From positions 1 to 64,000 of the forward strand of contig CAUJHJ010000048.1 of the NCBI GenBank assembly GCA_963204835.1: a DNA stretch of 64,000 nt, written 5' to 3'. This document shows, piece by piece, positions 49,625-58,551 of the stretch. Numbering within the stretch: position 1 is the stretch's first letter; every line of letters begins with the position of its first letter. The notes beneath the pieces were generated by a model that worked only from the letters and a program-made list of their open reading frames with translations, made no database searches and was not told the DNA's origin. This DNA is from Pseudomonadota bacterium (GTDB lineage Bacteria; Pseudomonadota; Gammaproteobacteria; Steroidobacterales; Steroidobacteraceae). The position numbers and the translations under genes were made by a program.

Positions 49625-50774
49625 CGGCCCCGAACAGCTCGCGGCCGATCAGCATGCGGCGGATCTCGCTGGTGCCAGCCCCGATTTCATACAACTTCGC
49701 GTCGCGCAACAGGCGGCCGGCCGGGTAGTCGTTGATGTAGCCGTTGCCGCCGAGTGCCTGGATCGTCTCGAGCGCGCACTGCGTCGCCCGTTCGCTCGCG
49801 TAGAGGATGCATCCCGCGGCATCGTAGCGGGTGGTGCGGCCCCGGTCGCAGGCGCGCGCCACGCCGTAGACGTAGGCGCGGCAGGCGTTCAGCGTCGTGT
49901 AGAGGTCGGCGATCTTGCCCTGCATCAGCTGGAACTGGCCGATCGCCTGGCCGAACTGCTTGCGCTCGCGCACATAGGGCAGCACCGTATCGAGGCAGGC
50001 CTGCATGATGCCGAGCGGACCGCCCGCGAGCACCACGCGTTCGTAGTCGAGGCCGCTCATCAGCACCTCGACCCCGCGTCCCGGTTCGTGCAGCAGGTTG
50101 TCCATCGGCACGCGGCAACCGTCGAACACGAGTTCGGAAGTGTCCGAGCCGCGCATGCCGAGCTTGTCGAGCTTCTGCGCCGGATGGAAACCCGGCATGC
50201 CGCGCTCGACGATGAATGCGGTGATGCCCTGCGGGCCGCGCGTGCCGGGCAGGCGCGCATAGACAACCACGACATCGGCCTCAGGCCCGTTCGTGATCCA
50301 CATCTTGCGGCCATCGAGCACGTAGTGATCGCCCGCAAGGCTCGCCGCGAGGCGCATGCCGACGACATCCGAACCCGACTCCGGCTCGCTCATCGCCAGC
50401 GCGCCGACATGCTCGCCGGAGAGCAGCCGCGGCAGGTATCGGCGCTTCTGTGCCGGGGTGCCCCAGCGGCGCAGCTGGTTGATGCAAAGGTTGGAATGCG
50501 CGCCGTAAGAGAGGCCCACCGACGCCGAGGCGCGGCTCACCTCTTCCATCGCTATCACGTGCTCCAGATAGCCGAGGCCACTACCGCCGTCCTCGATGGA
50601 CACCGTGATGCCGTGCAGTCCCAATTCGCCGAGCTCCGGCCACAGGTCGCGCGGGAATTTGTTATCCCGGTCGATGTCCCGGGCACGGGGCGCGATGCGT
50701 TCCTGGGCGAAAGCCCTGACTGTCTGGCGCAGGAGCTCGCCGCTCTCGCCCAGGTCGAAATCGAACTCCGCCAA
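49617..50774 (-). CDS. liuA: Isovaleryl-CoA dehydrogenase
   Basis: This 385-residue flavoenzyme oxidises isovaleryl-CoA to 3-methylcrotonyl-CoA in leucine degradation. Acyl-CoA dehydrogenase signatures are [17 protein letters not shown] and [22 protein letters not shown], and the catalytic-base region reads [16 protein letters not shown]. The frame is open to 50909, but the TTG at 50774 gives the family length, has GCGAGGGG just upstream and avoids the TadE-like gene. It overlaps the carboxylase start by eight bases. Confidence 0.93.
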   Translation of the reverse strand: MAEFDFDLGESGELLRQTVRAFAQERIAPRARDIDRDNKFPRDLWPELGELGLHGITVSIEDGGSGLGYLEHVIAMEEVSRASASVGLSYGAHSNLCINQLRRWGTPAQKRRYLPRLLSGEHVGALAMSEPESGSDVVGMRLAASLAGDHYVLDGRKMWITNGPEADVVVVYARLPGTRGPQGITAFIVERGMPGFHPAQKLDKLGMRGSDTSELVFDGCRVPMDNLLHEPGRGVEVLMSGLDYERVVLAGGPLGIMQACLDTVLPYVRERKQFGQAIGQFQLMQGKIADLYTTLNACRAYVYGVARACDRGRTTRYDAAGCILYASERATQCALETIQALGGNGYINDYPAGRLLRDAKLYEIGAGTSEIRRMLIGRELFGADE

Positions 50775-50826
50775 GACCCCTCGCTCATCCGCTGCGCGGA
50801 TCGGAATTTTGGGGCCGCAGTTTACA

Positions 50827-51510
50827 CTAGAGCCCCATGGCGTCGCGTCGCGCGGCTGATTGCATATGCACGAGCGCCCGACCATGCAGGGCAATGGCAC
50901 CCTGGGCATAACAACCCAGCGCGAAGGCGCTCGAGTCGCCTAGCCGCAGGCCGGCGATGAAGAGCGGCGCGGTGATCGGGAAAAGCAGCGGCCGGCAGAT
51001 GCTGACGCGCAGCCCGAGCTGGTTGGCTTCGGCGATCGACTGGCCGGATGCCGCGCCGCGCGCGGTGCGCCGCCGCGACCATACATTCGGGATTTCGACC
51101 CGGCCGTCGACCTGCCTGCCGTGATCCGCAAAGCTCGCCGACGTCGGGCTCCAGATCTCGATGCGCGTGCGATCGCGCCGCTGCGCATCCGCCAGGCTGG
51201 CCGCCCAGGCTTGCGACGCACCGCGCGTCGCGTGCAACGGCACGAGGCCGCGCGCGAGCGCGCGGCGCATGGCGCCGCGGTCCCCATGTTCGGTGGCGCC
51301 GGCGCGAGCCGCCATGAGGGTGGCGACGCCGAGCGTCTGCCGGGCCACGGTGAGCAGGGCGATCTCGAGCGTGCCGAAGATGAGCGGCACGAGCACGGCG
51401 AACGCCACGACCAGGAACTCGATCGTCGCGGCGCCACGGTCACCGCGGAGCCTGCCCGAGGCACGGAACACGCGCGCGCGAGGCCCCTCAGGATTTCGCC
51501 CGTCGGTCAT
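50827..51510 (-). CDS. TadE-like pseudopilin / Tad assembly protein
   Basis: This 227-residue protein has a class III-like prepilin motif RG-AATIEF with glutamate at +5, followed by a membrane helix ([21 protein letters not shown]). The periplasmic part is a TadE-type body. ATG at 51510 has GGAG upstream and overlaps the DUF192 stop by 23 bases. It is the last gene of the Tad run and likely needs a prepilin peptidase encoded elsewhere. Confidence 0.85.
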   Translation of the reverse strand: MTDGRNPEGPRARVFRASGRLRGDRGAATIEFLVVAFAVLVPLIFGTLEIALLTVARQTLGVATLMAARAGATEHGDRGAMRRALARGLVPLHATRGASQAWAASLADAQRRDRTRIEIWSPTSASFADHGRQVDGRVEIPNVWSRRRTARGAASGQSIAEANQLGLRVSICRPLLFPITAPLFIAGLRLGDSSAFALGCYAQGAIALHGRALVHMQSAARRDAMGL

Positions 51511-51841
51511 CAAGACGGTCTCCAGGCCGGATCGCAAGCTGGCGGCACAGCCCCGCTGGCATCTCCCATGCGCTCAATGCACTGCCACACACCGCGATGC
51601 GCCAGGGGCGCAGGCCGTGCACGCAGCGCAGGACTTCGCCAGCGCGATCGGTGAACACGACGTCGATCGCGGCACGGAGCCCGAAGGTATGCACGCCCGC
51701 GCAAGGCGTGATCTTCACGACCGTGGGACGCTGGAGCCGGCGCCGCAGCGCGAGGCCGCGCGCACGCTCAAGGAAGGTTTCGCAGGCCAGCACCCGCGCC
51801 TCGAGCAGGCGGCCGTTGTGGTGCAGGCAACGCAGGTCCAT
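51488..51841 (-). CDS. DUF192 family protein within the Tad operon
   Basis: This 117-residue protein belongs to DUF192 (small beta-rich domain; block ETFLERARGLALRRR, VVKITPCAGVHTFGLRAAIDVVF, WRIAVCGSALSAWEMPAG). No signal peptide is evident, unlike many relatives. It lies nine bases after tadC and overlaps tadE, so it is co-translated with Tad components. Function is unknown; a role in pilus assembly is inferred only from position. Confidence 0.85.
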   Translation of the reverse strand: MDLRCLHHNGRLLEARVLACETFLERARGLALRRRLQRPTVVKITPCAGVHTFGLRAAIDVVFTDRAGEVLRCVHGLRPWRIAVCGSALSAWEMPAGLCRQLAIRPGDRLDDRRAKS

Positions 51842-51850
51842 GGCGGCTCC

Positions 51851-52732
51851 TCATGCCCAATGCAGCAGGCGCTGCGCGATGGGAAAGCCGATCACGAGGA
51901 AGGCGCAAGGGAAGATGCAGAGGATCAGGGGCGCGAGCATCTTCACAGGGCTTTCCATCGCCAGCCGCTCGGCGCGCGCAAAGCGTTCCTCCGTGCGCTG
52001 CACCGCCTGCGCGCGCAGGGTGGTGGCCACGCCGGCGCCGCTCGCGTCGGCATGCACGATCGCGGCGAGCATCGCCTGCTCGCCTGGGTGGGCGTGCCGC
52101 GCGGCGAGCTCGGCAAGCGCCTCGGCGCGTGGGCGGCCCGCATGGATCGCGCGCAGGGCCTCGGCGAGCCCTCGCTGCAGCACGCCCGCGCCCACCGCCC
52201 CGACGCCGAGGCGCAGTGCCGCGCCGAGGGCGCAGCCCGCCTCCACGGCGAGCGTCGTCAGCTCGAGGAAGTGCGGCAGCTCACGGTCGATTTCGCGCAC
52301 GACCCTGCGCCGGCGATCGCGCAGCCACAGCACCGGCCATGCGGTCCCCACGGCGCCCGCGAACCCGGCGGTGGCCGGTGATGCGCCGCCGACGAGGCCG
52401 AGGGTTGTCGCAATGGCACCTGTGAGGAGGGGCAGCACGAGCCATTCGCCAGGCTGTATCGCCTCGTCGAGGTCGGCACCCCGCAGGCGCTGGCCGGCAC
52501 CCGACATCCATTGCCGGCGTTGCACGGGGGCGAGCGACACCCGGGCGAGTGCCGCGGCCAGCAGGGCGGCGATCGGCAGGAGCAGCCGCAACCAGTGAGG
52601 CAGGCCGGCGAGTGGACGATTTTGGCGCGCGCGCTCCGCGAGCACGGCGCACACGCCGAGCCAGCCGAGCGTCGCGGTCGCCATGCCCATGGTCAGGGCG
52701 AGCAGCGCGATCCATGGGTCGAATCGAGTCAT
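51851..52732 (-). CDS. tadC: TadC inner-membrane platform protein
   Basis: This 293-residue type II secretion F-like protein forms the inner-membrane platform of the Tad system with TadB. Membrane segments lie near residues 8-30, 48-66, 98-135 and at the C-terminus, and the GspF-type block LPHFLELTTLAVEAGCALGAAL with MLAAIVHADASGAGVATTLRAQA is present. The ATG at 52732 overlaps the tadB stop (ATGA). Confidence 0.92.
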   Translation of the reverse strand: MTRFDPWIALLALTMGMATATLGWLGVCAVLAERARQNRPLAGLPHWLRLLLPIAALLAAALARVSLAPVQRRQWMSGAGQRLRGADLDEAIQPGEWLVLPLLTGAIATTLGLVGGASPATAGFAGAVGTAWPVLWLRDRRRRVVREIDRELPHFLELTTLAVEAGCALGAALRLGVGAVGAGVLQRGLAEALRAIHAGRPRAEALAELAARHAHPGEQAMLAAIVHADASGAGVATTLRAQAVQRTEERFARAERLAMESPVKMLAPLILCIFPCAFLVIGFPIAQRLLHWA

Positions 52733-53574
52733 ACGTCGATCGCCACGATCCGGCGGATCAGCAGCCAACCGGTCGTCTCCAGCAGCGCGATGCAGGCGAG
52801 CACCATCCATCCACCGGCCGTGGTGAAAAGCGGGCGCATCGACTGCGGGTCGAGCGCCAGCAGGGCCAGCATCAGCGCAATGGGCAACGCAGTCACGATC
52901 ACGGCCTGCAAGCGACCCTGCGAGGTGAGCGCGCGCAGTTTCGACTCGATCACGTGCTTGCGGCGCAAGGTGTCGGCCAGCCGATCGAGCGTTCCGCAGA
53001 GGCTCCCGCCGACCTCCATCGCGAGGGCGATCGCCGTCACCAGCAGGCGCACTTCGGCGAGCGGCAGCCGGCGGGCCATTTCGCGCAAGGCATCATCGAG
53101 GCGCACGCCGAGTCGATGGCGGCGCATCACGAGCATGAGCTCGTGGCCGAGCGGCAGGGCAACGCGGGCCGACACCTGGTCGAGACCCTGCGAGAGTGCA
53201 GCGCCGGCCCTCACGGCACCGGCCAGCATCGCCATTGCGTCGGGGAGCTGTGCGCCGACCTGCCGCAGGTAACGCCGGCGCCACCCTGCCTGCAACAGCC
53301 GCGGCGCCCCGAAGGCGGCCACGGCGGCCGCGCACGCGAGCAGCGGCGACTGCAGCACCGCGATGGCGAACGCCAGCGCGAGCACTGCCGAAAGGGCACT
53401 TGCCCTGAGGAGGCGTTCGGGCTCGATGAAGATGAAGAGGTCTGCCAGCGCAGAGGCCGGGGCCTCGATGGCCTCGCGGCGAAAGGAACCCGCGGCCACG
53501 CGCAGGCTGCCTGCGAAACCGATCGCCGCAGCTGCCGCCGCGAGTGCGGACAGCGCGCAGATCAGTGCCGGCAC
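52729..53574 (-). CDS. tadB: TadB inner-membrane platform protein
   Basis: This 281-residue GspF-like protein has N-terminal and C-terminal membrane segments and the cytoplasmic block LPDAMAMLAGAVRAGAALSQGL and AIALAMEVGGSLCGTLDRLADTLR. It partners with TadC as the platform for the TadA ATPase. The start overlaps tadA by 13 bases and its stop overlaps tadC. Confidence 0.92.
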   Translation of the reverse strand: MPALICALSALAAAAAAIGFAGSLRVAAGSFRREAIEAPASALADLFIFIEPERLLRASALSAVLALAFAIAVLQSPLLACAAAVAAFGAPRLLQAGWRRRYLRQVGAQLPDAMAMLAGAVRAGAALSQGLDQVSARVALPLGHELMLVMRRHRLGVRLDDALREMARRLPLAEVRLLVTAIALAMEVGGSLCGTLDRLADTLRRKHVIESKLRALTSQGRLQAVIVTALPIALMLALLALDPQSMRPLFTTAGGWMVLACIALLETTGWLLIRRIVAIDV

Positions 53575-54851
53575 GGTTCCGACTCCCCGGACAACGGCGC
53601 ACGGCGAAATATCGAGTAGTCGAGCTCCGCCCCGGCGGCCCGCAGCGCCTCGTAGAATGACGGCACCTGTCCCGTTGCCTCGAACGCACCCTCCGCGCCC
53701 ATGCGGCTGCGCGTGTAGCGGAACAGCTCCTGCGTCGAAATTACCCCGGCGTCCATGCCGGTGACCTCGACGATGTGCGTGACCCGCCGTGCACCGCAGG
53801 CGAAGCGGGCCACTTGCACCACGAGGTCGATCGCCGAGGCGATCTGCTCGCGCACGGCCTGCAGTGGCAGCTCCACGCCGGACATCAGCACCATCACTTC
53901 GAGGCGCGACAGCAGGTCACGCGGCCCGTTGGCATGGGCGGTGGTCAGGCTGCCGTCGTGGCCGGTGTTCATCGCCTGCAGCATGTCGAGCGCCTCGCCG
54001 CCGCGGCATTCACCGACGACGATGCGGTCCGGCCGCATGCGCAGCGCGTTGCGCACGAGGTCGCGTATCCTGATTTCGCCGCGACCCTCGATATTCGCGG
54101 TACGCGCCTCGAGTGGCACGAGGTTCCCGTGCGCGAGCTGCAACTCGGCCGCATCCTCGATGGTGACGATGCGCTCGGACTCCGGGATCAGCGAGGAGAG
54201 CACGTTCAGCAGGGTCGTCTTGCCCGAGCCGGTGCCGCCCGACACGACGATGTTGCGCCGGTGGCGCACGCACTCGGCAAGGAAGGCGACCATTGGCTGG
54301 CTGATCGCACCGAGCGCCACGAGGTCGTCGACCGCAAGGCGACGCCGCGCGAACTTGCGGATCGTGAGCGCTGCGCCGCACAGCGACAACGGCGCCAGCA
54401 CGACATTCACGCGCGAGCCGTCCGGCAGGCGCGCGTCGACCAGCGGCGAGGCGTCGTCGACGCGCCGGCCGACGCGCGACACGACCCGGTCGATAACGGC
54501 ACGCAGCGCCGCCTCGCTGGTGAAGCGCGTGGCGGTCGACGCGAGCCGCCCGCCGCGCTCGACGAACACCCGCCCTGCCCCGTTCACCATGATCTCCGAG
54601 ACACTGTCGTCGGCGAGCAGTGACTCGAGCGGCCCCAGCCCGATCGCCTCGTCGACCACGAACTGCACGAGCGCGCACCGGTCGGTGCCCTGGGGCAGCT
54701 GCATTGGCGCAATGATCGCGGCGAGCCGCTCGCCCGCGAGGGCCCGCAGCTCGGCCTCCGGCATCTGGACGATATCGCGGCGACGCAAGTCGAGCGACGC
54801 GAGCAGCGCCTGGTGCAGGCTGCGTGCCAGTTCCGGATCCGGCACCATCAT
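53562..54851 (-). CDS. tadA: TadA/CpaF secretion ATPase
   Basis: This 429-residue ATPase powers Flp pilus assembly. Walker A GGTGSGKTT lies at residues 205-213. IVTIEDAAELQL, the Asp box, TLTTAHAN-type SLTTAHANGPRD and Walker B DRIVVGECRGGEALDML follow. The N-terminal domain EAIGLGPLESLLADDSVSEIMVNG is CpaF-like. It overlaps rcpA upstream by four bases and tadB downstream by 13. No tadZ precedes it, unlike most loci. Confidence 0.95.
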   Translation of the reverse strand: MMVPDPELARSLHQALLASLDLRRRDIVQMPEAELRALAGERLAAIIAPMQLPQGTDRCALVQFVVDEAIGLGPLESLLADDSVSEIMVNGAGRVFVERGGRLASTATRFTSEAALRAVIDRVVSRVGRRVDDASPLVDARLPDGSRVNVVLAPLSLCGAALTIRKFARRRLAVDDLVALGAISQPMVAFLAECVRHRRNIVVSGGTGSGKTTLLNVLSSLIPESERIVTIEDAAELQLAHGNLVPLEARTANIEGRGEIRIRDLVRNALRMRPDRIVVGECRGGEALDMLQAMNTGHDGSLTTAHANGPRDLLSRLEVMVLMSGVELPLQAVREQIASAIDLVVQVARFACGARRVTHIVEVTGMDAGVISTQELFRYTRSRMGAEGAFEATGQVPSFYEALRAAGAELDYSIFRRAPLSGESEPCRH

Positions 54852-56113
54852 GGCGGCGTCCGCCGCTGCGTGAGCTGGCGCGCGAGCTCGTCGAGCTTGT
54901 GCTGCAGCCGGTCGGAGGTCTCAGCCGGTGTCTCGGGCGGGGCGGCCGTCGCGGCTTGCGCCATGACGATGCGCGGCGTGATGAAGATCGCCAGTTCAGA
55001 GTCGAGGCCGCGGCGCGCGCGGCTGCGAAAGGCCCCGCCGACAATCGGCAGGCTGCCGAACCCCGGGATCTGGCGACGTTCGCCGGAACGATTGCGATTG
55101 ACGAGGCCGGCAATCACCAGCGTCTCCCCTTCGCGCAGGTTCACCTCCGTGGCCGACTGGCGCTTGAGGAACCCCGGCACGCCGAGTACCTGCTGCGTCC
55201 CATCGACTTCGCTCACTTCGGTGTCGATGCGCGCGTAGATGCTGCCGTCAGGCTCGGCAACGGGCTTGACGTCGAGGATCACGCCGTACTCCTTGTACTC
55301 GACGTCGGCGCCGCCCTGTGGATCGAACACCGGGATCGGCAGCTCGCCGCCGGACACGAAACGGGCGCTGCCGCCGCTGCGGCAGGACAGCATGGGCTCG
55401 GCGATGATCACCGCGTCCCCGCGCTGCTCGAGCAACCGGATGCGTGAGTCGAGGCTCGACACCCAGCCGAGGTGCAACTTGGGCGGCCAGACCCGGGTGC
55501 GGTCGGGATCGTTCTTCGGCAGGTCGGCAGCGATGCCGGCATCCGGGCCCGCGATGTCGTCACGCCAGCGCACGCCCGCCTCACGCAAGGCGCTGCTGCG
55601 CAGCTCGACGATGCGGACCTCGAAGTGGATCATGCTCTCCCATGCGACCTTGCCGACGAAGTTGAGCACGACGCCCGGATAGAGGCCGGCGACGGCCGCA
55701 GCGCGATCCTGCGCGCGGGCGCCGGCGGCGAGGCCGTCGAGCACGATCCGGTTGCCGACCAGTCGCGCACCGACGCCTGCGACGCCCTCGAGGAGTTCAC
55801 GCACGGTGCGCAGCGTCGCCTCCATGTCGTTCGCGGCGACATCCACCACCACCCGGTGTTGCGATCCGTCGCGCAGCCAGAGCTGCAGGGTGGTACGCCC
55901 GGCGGCCTCACCGAGCAACAGCAACTCACCGGCCGGCAGGGTGGTCACCGAGACGATCGCACCGTTGCCGATGGCGACCCGTGCCGGATTTACCTGCAGA
56001 ACGCGGCTGTCGCCGACGAACAGGTCGAGGCGCGACGGCAGGCCGGCGGCGCGCGCGTTCGCAAACCCGAGCAGGAGGCAGAAGCAGCCGAGGACGCGCG
56101 TGACCCTGCTCAT
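54848..56113 (-). CDS. rcpA: RcpA/CpaC outer-membrane secretin
   Basis: This 421-residue protein has a signal peptide (CFCLLLGFANARAA region), an N-terminal pilus-secretin domain (LDLFVGDSRVLQVN), a BON-like middle and the secretin domain with IAEPMLSCRSGGSARFVSGGE, YGVILDVKP and VIAGLVNRNRSGER. It forms the outer-membrane ring for Flp pili. The start overlaps rcpC by four bases. At 421 residues it is near the short end of the family. Confidence 0.93.
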   Translation of the reverse strand: MSRVTRVLGCFCLLLGFANARAAGLPSRLDLFVGDSRVLQVNPARVAIGNGAIVSVTTLPAGELLLLGEAAGRTTLQLWLRDGSQHRVVVDVAANDMEATLRTVRELLEGVAGVGARLVGNRIVLDGLAAGARAQDRAAAVAGLYPGVVLNFVGKVAWESMIHFEVRIVELRSSALREAGVRWRDDIAGPDAGIAADLPKNDPDRTRVWPPKLHLGWVSSLDSRIRLLEQRGDAVIIAEPMLSCRSGGSARFVSGGELPIPVFDPQGGADVEYKEYGVILDVKPVAEPDGSIYARIDTEVSEVDGTQQVLGVPGFLKRQSATEVNLREGETLVIAGLVNRNRSGERRQIPGFGSLPIVGGAFRSRARRGLDSELAIFITPRIVMAQAATAAPPETPAETSDRLQHKLDELARQLTQRRTPP

Positions 56114-56952
56114 GTCGGCGGCACCTCGACACGCTGCATCGGCTGCGCGGCCGAGCCGCCGATGATCAGGCTCACTGTCGGGCCGCGAAACCTGCGCTGC
56201 GGCAGGCGCGGCCCCGTGAGCTCGCTCTCGTCGACGACGCGCAGCGCACCCGCTCCCCCGCGGTCGGCGCCCCGCAGCAGCACCGTGACTTCACCAGTAC
56301 GTTGGGCCAGCACGAGGCGTTGCGCATCGACCGGAGCCACATCGAGCGCAACGCTCGCGTAGTCCACGTCGACATCACGGGCGACACCATTGCCGTCCGT
56401 GGCGCGCACTCGCCGCGTGCTGCGGCCCGTGGCGATCACGGTGACCCCCTCGAGCAGCGGGCGCGCCGTCGGACGGTCGCGCTGCGCCGCCTCGGTATCG
56501 GCGACGTAGACGAGGTCCACGATGTCACCCGGCGAGAGCAGCCCCGCGAATCCGTTGATCTCATCGACCGCCAGCGTGATGGCGCGCCGCTGCTCGCCGA
56601 CGAGCGACGCGAGCGGCGGCAGGTCGCTCGACTGCAGCGCCGAGGGAAGCACCGGATCGCCGGCGGCGAGTGCGTGCAGGGTCGCGCGGCCGACGATCTC
56701 GCCCGCCGCCGCCGCGCCCTGAGCGTCGCTCGGTGCGAAGCGCACCGGCACCTTGCGCAGCGCAAGGTCGTCGACTTGCACTGTCTCGCCGGCCGGGATG
56801 GCTCGCGCCGCCACGATCACCGGGCGAAGCTCGTACTCCCTCGCGAGCGCTGCCTCCGCTGAAGCGATGCGCGTGCTCATGTAGCGGGAGGCAAGCAGCG
56901 CGGCGCCGCCTCCGGCCAGCAGGGAAGCCAGCCAAGGCAGCCAGCGGTTCAT
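56110..56952 (-). CDS. rcpC: CpaB/RcpC pilus assembly protein
   Basis: This 280-residue protein has a membrane anchor (residues 5-22), a SAF/CpaB domain beginning VIVAARAIPAGETVQVDDLA, and the LLSPGDIVDLVYV block typical of CpaB. It stabilises the secretin in the periplasm. The ATG at 56952 overlaps the stop of the small pilin-like gene. Confidence 0.9.
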   Translation of the reverse strand: MNRWLPWLASLLAGGGAALLASRYMSTRIASAEAALAREYELRPVIVAARAIPAGETVQVDDLALRKVPVRFAPSDAQGAAAAGEIVGRATLHALAAGDPVLPSALQSSDLPPLASLVGEQRRAITLAVDEINGFAGLLSPGDIVDLVYVADTEAAQRDRPTARPLLEGVTVIATGRSTRRVRATDGNGVARDVDVDYASVALDVAPVDAQRLVLAQRTGEVTVLLRGADRGGAGALRVVDESELTGPRLPQRRFRGPTVSLIIGGSAAQPMQRVEVPPT

Positions 56953-57119
56953 GCCGCCACCGCCGCGGTCAGCAAGGCCGCGGTCCAGGATTGCCAGTAG
57001 AGCCGCAACGCCTGCTCGAGCTGCACCATGACGGCGGGCCCGCCGAAGGCTGGCAGGCAAAGGGCCGCGATGAGCACCAACAGGAGCCCCACATACTCGG
57101 CGAGTGCCTGGCCGCGCAT
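56949..57119 (-). CDS. 56-residue Flp-pilin-like protein
   Basis: MRG-QALAEYVGLLLVLIAA shows a two-residue leader before a G, then E at +5 and Y at +6, and a single hydrophobic helix. That is the Flp/type IVb prepilin pattern. A second amphipathic stretch (QLEQALRLYWQSW) follows. Its stop overlaps rcpC by four bases. Either a minor pilin or an assembly pseudopilin is possible. Confidence 0.75.
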   Translation of the reverse strand: MRGQALAEYVGLLLVLIAALCLPAFGGPAVMVQLEQALRLYWQSWTAALLTAAVAA

Positions 57120-57124
57120 CCTGC

Positions 57125-57784
57125 TCACGGCTGCGGACTCACGAACCCGATCACCGCGCGCGAGCCCCGGCCGCTCGCCCGCAGCGAAAGCCCGAGCGTT
57201 TCGGCACCTCGCAGGAACCAGGCGGTCGCTGCCGTGACCGGCATTGCGCAACCATCGGTGGCAACCGGCTGCCACCCGCCTTCGAGCAGGCGTGCACACA
57301 GCAGCGACATGGCGCGCGGCGGCGAGCCTTGAATGGCCACGATGAACTGGCTGCCGCGGCCGGCACGGTCGTGGAAAGCGAGGGTGCGCAGGACGGCCCC
57401 GCCTGCGGGCAGGGCAAAGGGCAGCGACTCCGGTCGCGCAAGCGGCGCACGCAAGTCGACCCGCGAGCGCAGCACTTCGCTGCCACCTGCGCCATCGGAG
57501 CGGACCTGCAAGGTCTCCTGCCACGACCCCTCGATCCGGCTCGCGACACGCCAGCCGCCTGCGATGTCGCGGACGGGGGGGCGATCTGAGGCGCCCCCGC
57601 TCCAGAGCGCGAACAGGCGGGCGGGCGCCAACACTGACCGGTAGCGATGGAGCGCCATCGGGACCCGATCGACGACCACGGCATCGCTCGCGAGCTGTAC
57701 GAGCGCCCGCGCCAGCTCCGGCGGGGCCTGCGCGCCCGTGGCCGCAGCCAGCGTCGACTGCAGGACGAGCGCGGCGATCAGCAT
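57125..57784 (-). CDS. Exported protein of unknown function in the Tad locus
   Basis: This 219-residue protein starts with a signal peptide (MLIAALVLQSTLAAATGAQA). The body is rich in beta-type segments (GGWRVASRIEG, LRTLAFHDRAGRGSQFIVAIQG) and ends with VIGFVSPQP. The ATG at 57784 is preferred over an upstream one because it opens the signal peptide. It overlaps the TadE-like gene by seven bases. No family is recognised; a periplasmic Tad accessory is inferred from position. Confidence 0.65.
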   Translation of the reverse strand: MLIAALVLQSTLAAATGAQAPPELARALVQLASDAVVVDRVPMALHRYRSVLAPARLFALWSGGASDRPPVRDIAGGWRVASRIEGSWQETLQVRSDGAGGSEVLRSRVDLRAPLARPESLPFALPAGGAVLRTLAFHDRAGRGSQFIVAIQGSPPRAMSLLCARLLEGGWQPVATDGCAMPVTAATAWFLRGAETLGLSLRASGRGSRAVIGFVSPQP

Positions 57785-58551
57785 CGCAGGTACTCCCGCG
57801 TCCGCGGCCACGTGCGAGGCAGGAGCCGATCGGCGGGCACGATGTCGGGCGCGACCTTCGCGGGGCAGAACTCGCGCAGACGCGGTTCAAAGAGAGACAG
57901 CGGCGGAGTGAGCGGTTGCAGCAGCGCCGTCACCGGCGTCAGGACCCGCAAGGGCGCGAGCCCCCGCACCCGCGCGGAGACCTGCCGGCTGTCCTCGGCA
58001 GCCCAGGCATCGCCGAGCACGCTCACCTCTGCGGACAGCATGAAGCGCTGGGGCAGGAAAGGGAGGCTGACGCCCGCGAGCGGCACACGCACCGTCGCTC
58101 GCGCCGGTCCCCCGGCACGCAGGTCGAAACGGCCCGGCGCGAGCGGCGCTGCGGGCGCCACCAGTGCGAGTGCCGCCTTGCTCGCCGTGCCGGCGAGCCC
58201 GGCCAGCGGCGAGCTCCGGGTCGAAACCGATACACGGCCGGGCGCGGGAAGCCACTGCGCGCGTGTCGCCGGATCGAACCACAGCCCGGGATAGATGCCC
58301 CACTGCCGGGACTGCGTGGCCGAGTTCACCGGTCCCGGCGCCGCATCAAAGATGAAGCGGCGCGCGCGACCTTCCAGGGTGGCGGCTCCCTCGGGCGCGA
58401 GCGCGCGATCGAACGCCGCGTAGCGTGCCGCCGCCTGCGTCGTCGCGGCGAGGTCCTGCAGGCCCGCATAGGCCATCAGCCCGAGCCACAGCGGAACGAG
58501 GCCCAGCACCACGACCAGCATTTCCGCCATGGCCTGGCCGCGCGCGTTCAT
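57778..58551 (-). CDS. TadE-like protein with class III prepilin motif
   Basis: This 257-residue protein reads NARG-QAMAEMLVVVLGLVPLW: leader, G, then E at +5, then a membrane helix. The large periplasmic part is proline/alanine-rich without recognised domains. The ATG at 58551 overlaps the TadG-like stop (ATGA); another at 58563 is possible. It is probably a pseudopilin. Confidence 0.78.
   Translation of the reverse strand: MNARGQAMAEMLVVVLGLVPLWLGLMAYAGLQDLAATTQAAARYAAFDRALAPEGAATLEGRARRFIFDAAPGPVNSATQSRQWGIYPGLWFDPATRAQWLPAPGRVSVSTRSSPLAGLAGTASKAALALVAPAAPLAPGRFDLRAGGPARATVRVPLAGVSLPFLPQRFMLSAEVSVLGDAWAAEDSRQVSARVRGLAPLRVLTPVTALLQPLTPPLSLFEPRLREFCPAKVAPDIVPADRLLPRTWPRTREYLRC

Noticed and set aside
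47807-49735. 642-codon open frame antisense to the biotin carboxylase
   Set aside because: Composition artefact: histidine/arginine-rich translation without motifs, opposite a fully conserved carboxylase.
50775-50909. N-terminal extension of isovaleryl-CoA dehydrogenase to 50909
   Set aside because: It would overlap the TadE-like gene and adds cysteine-rich sequence unlike the family; the TTG at 50774 gives the normal length.
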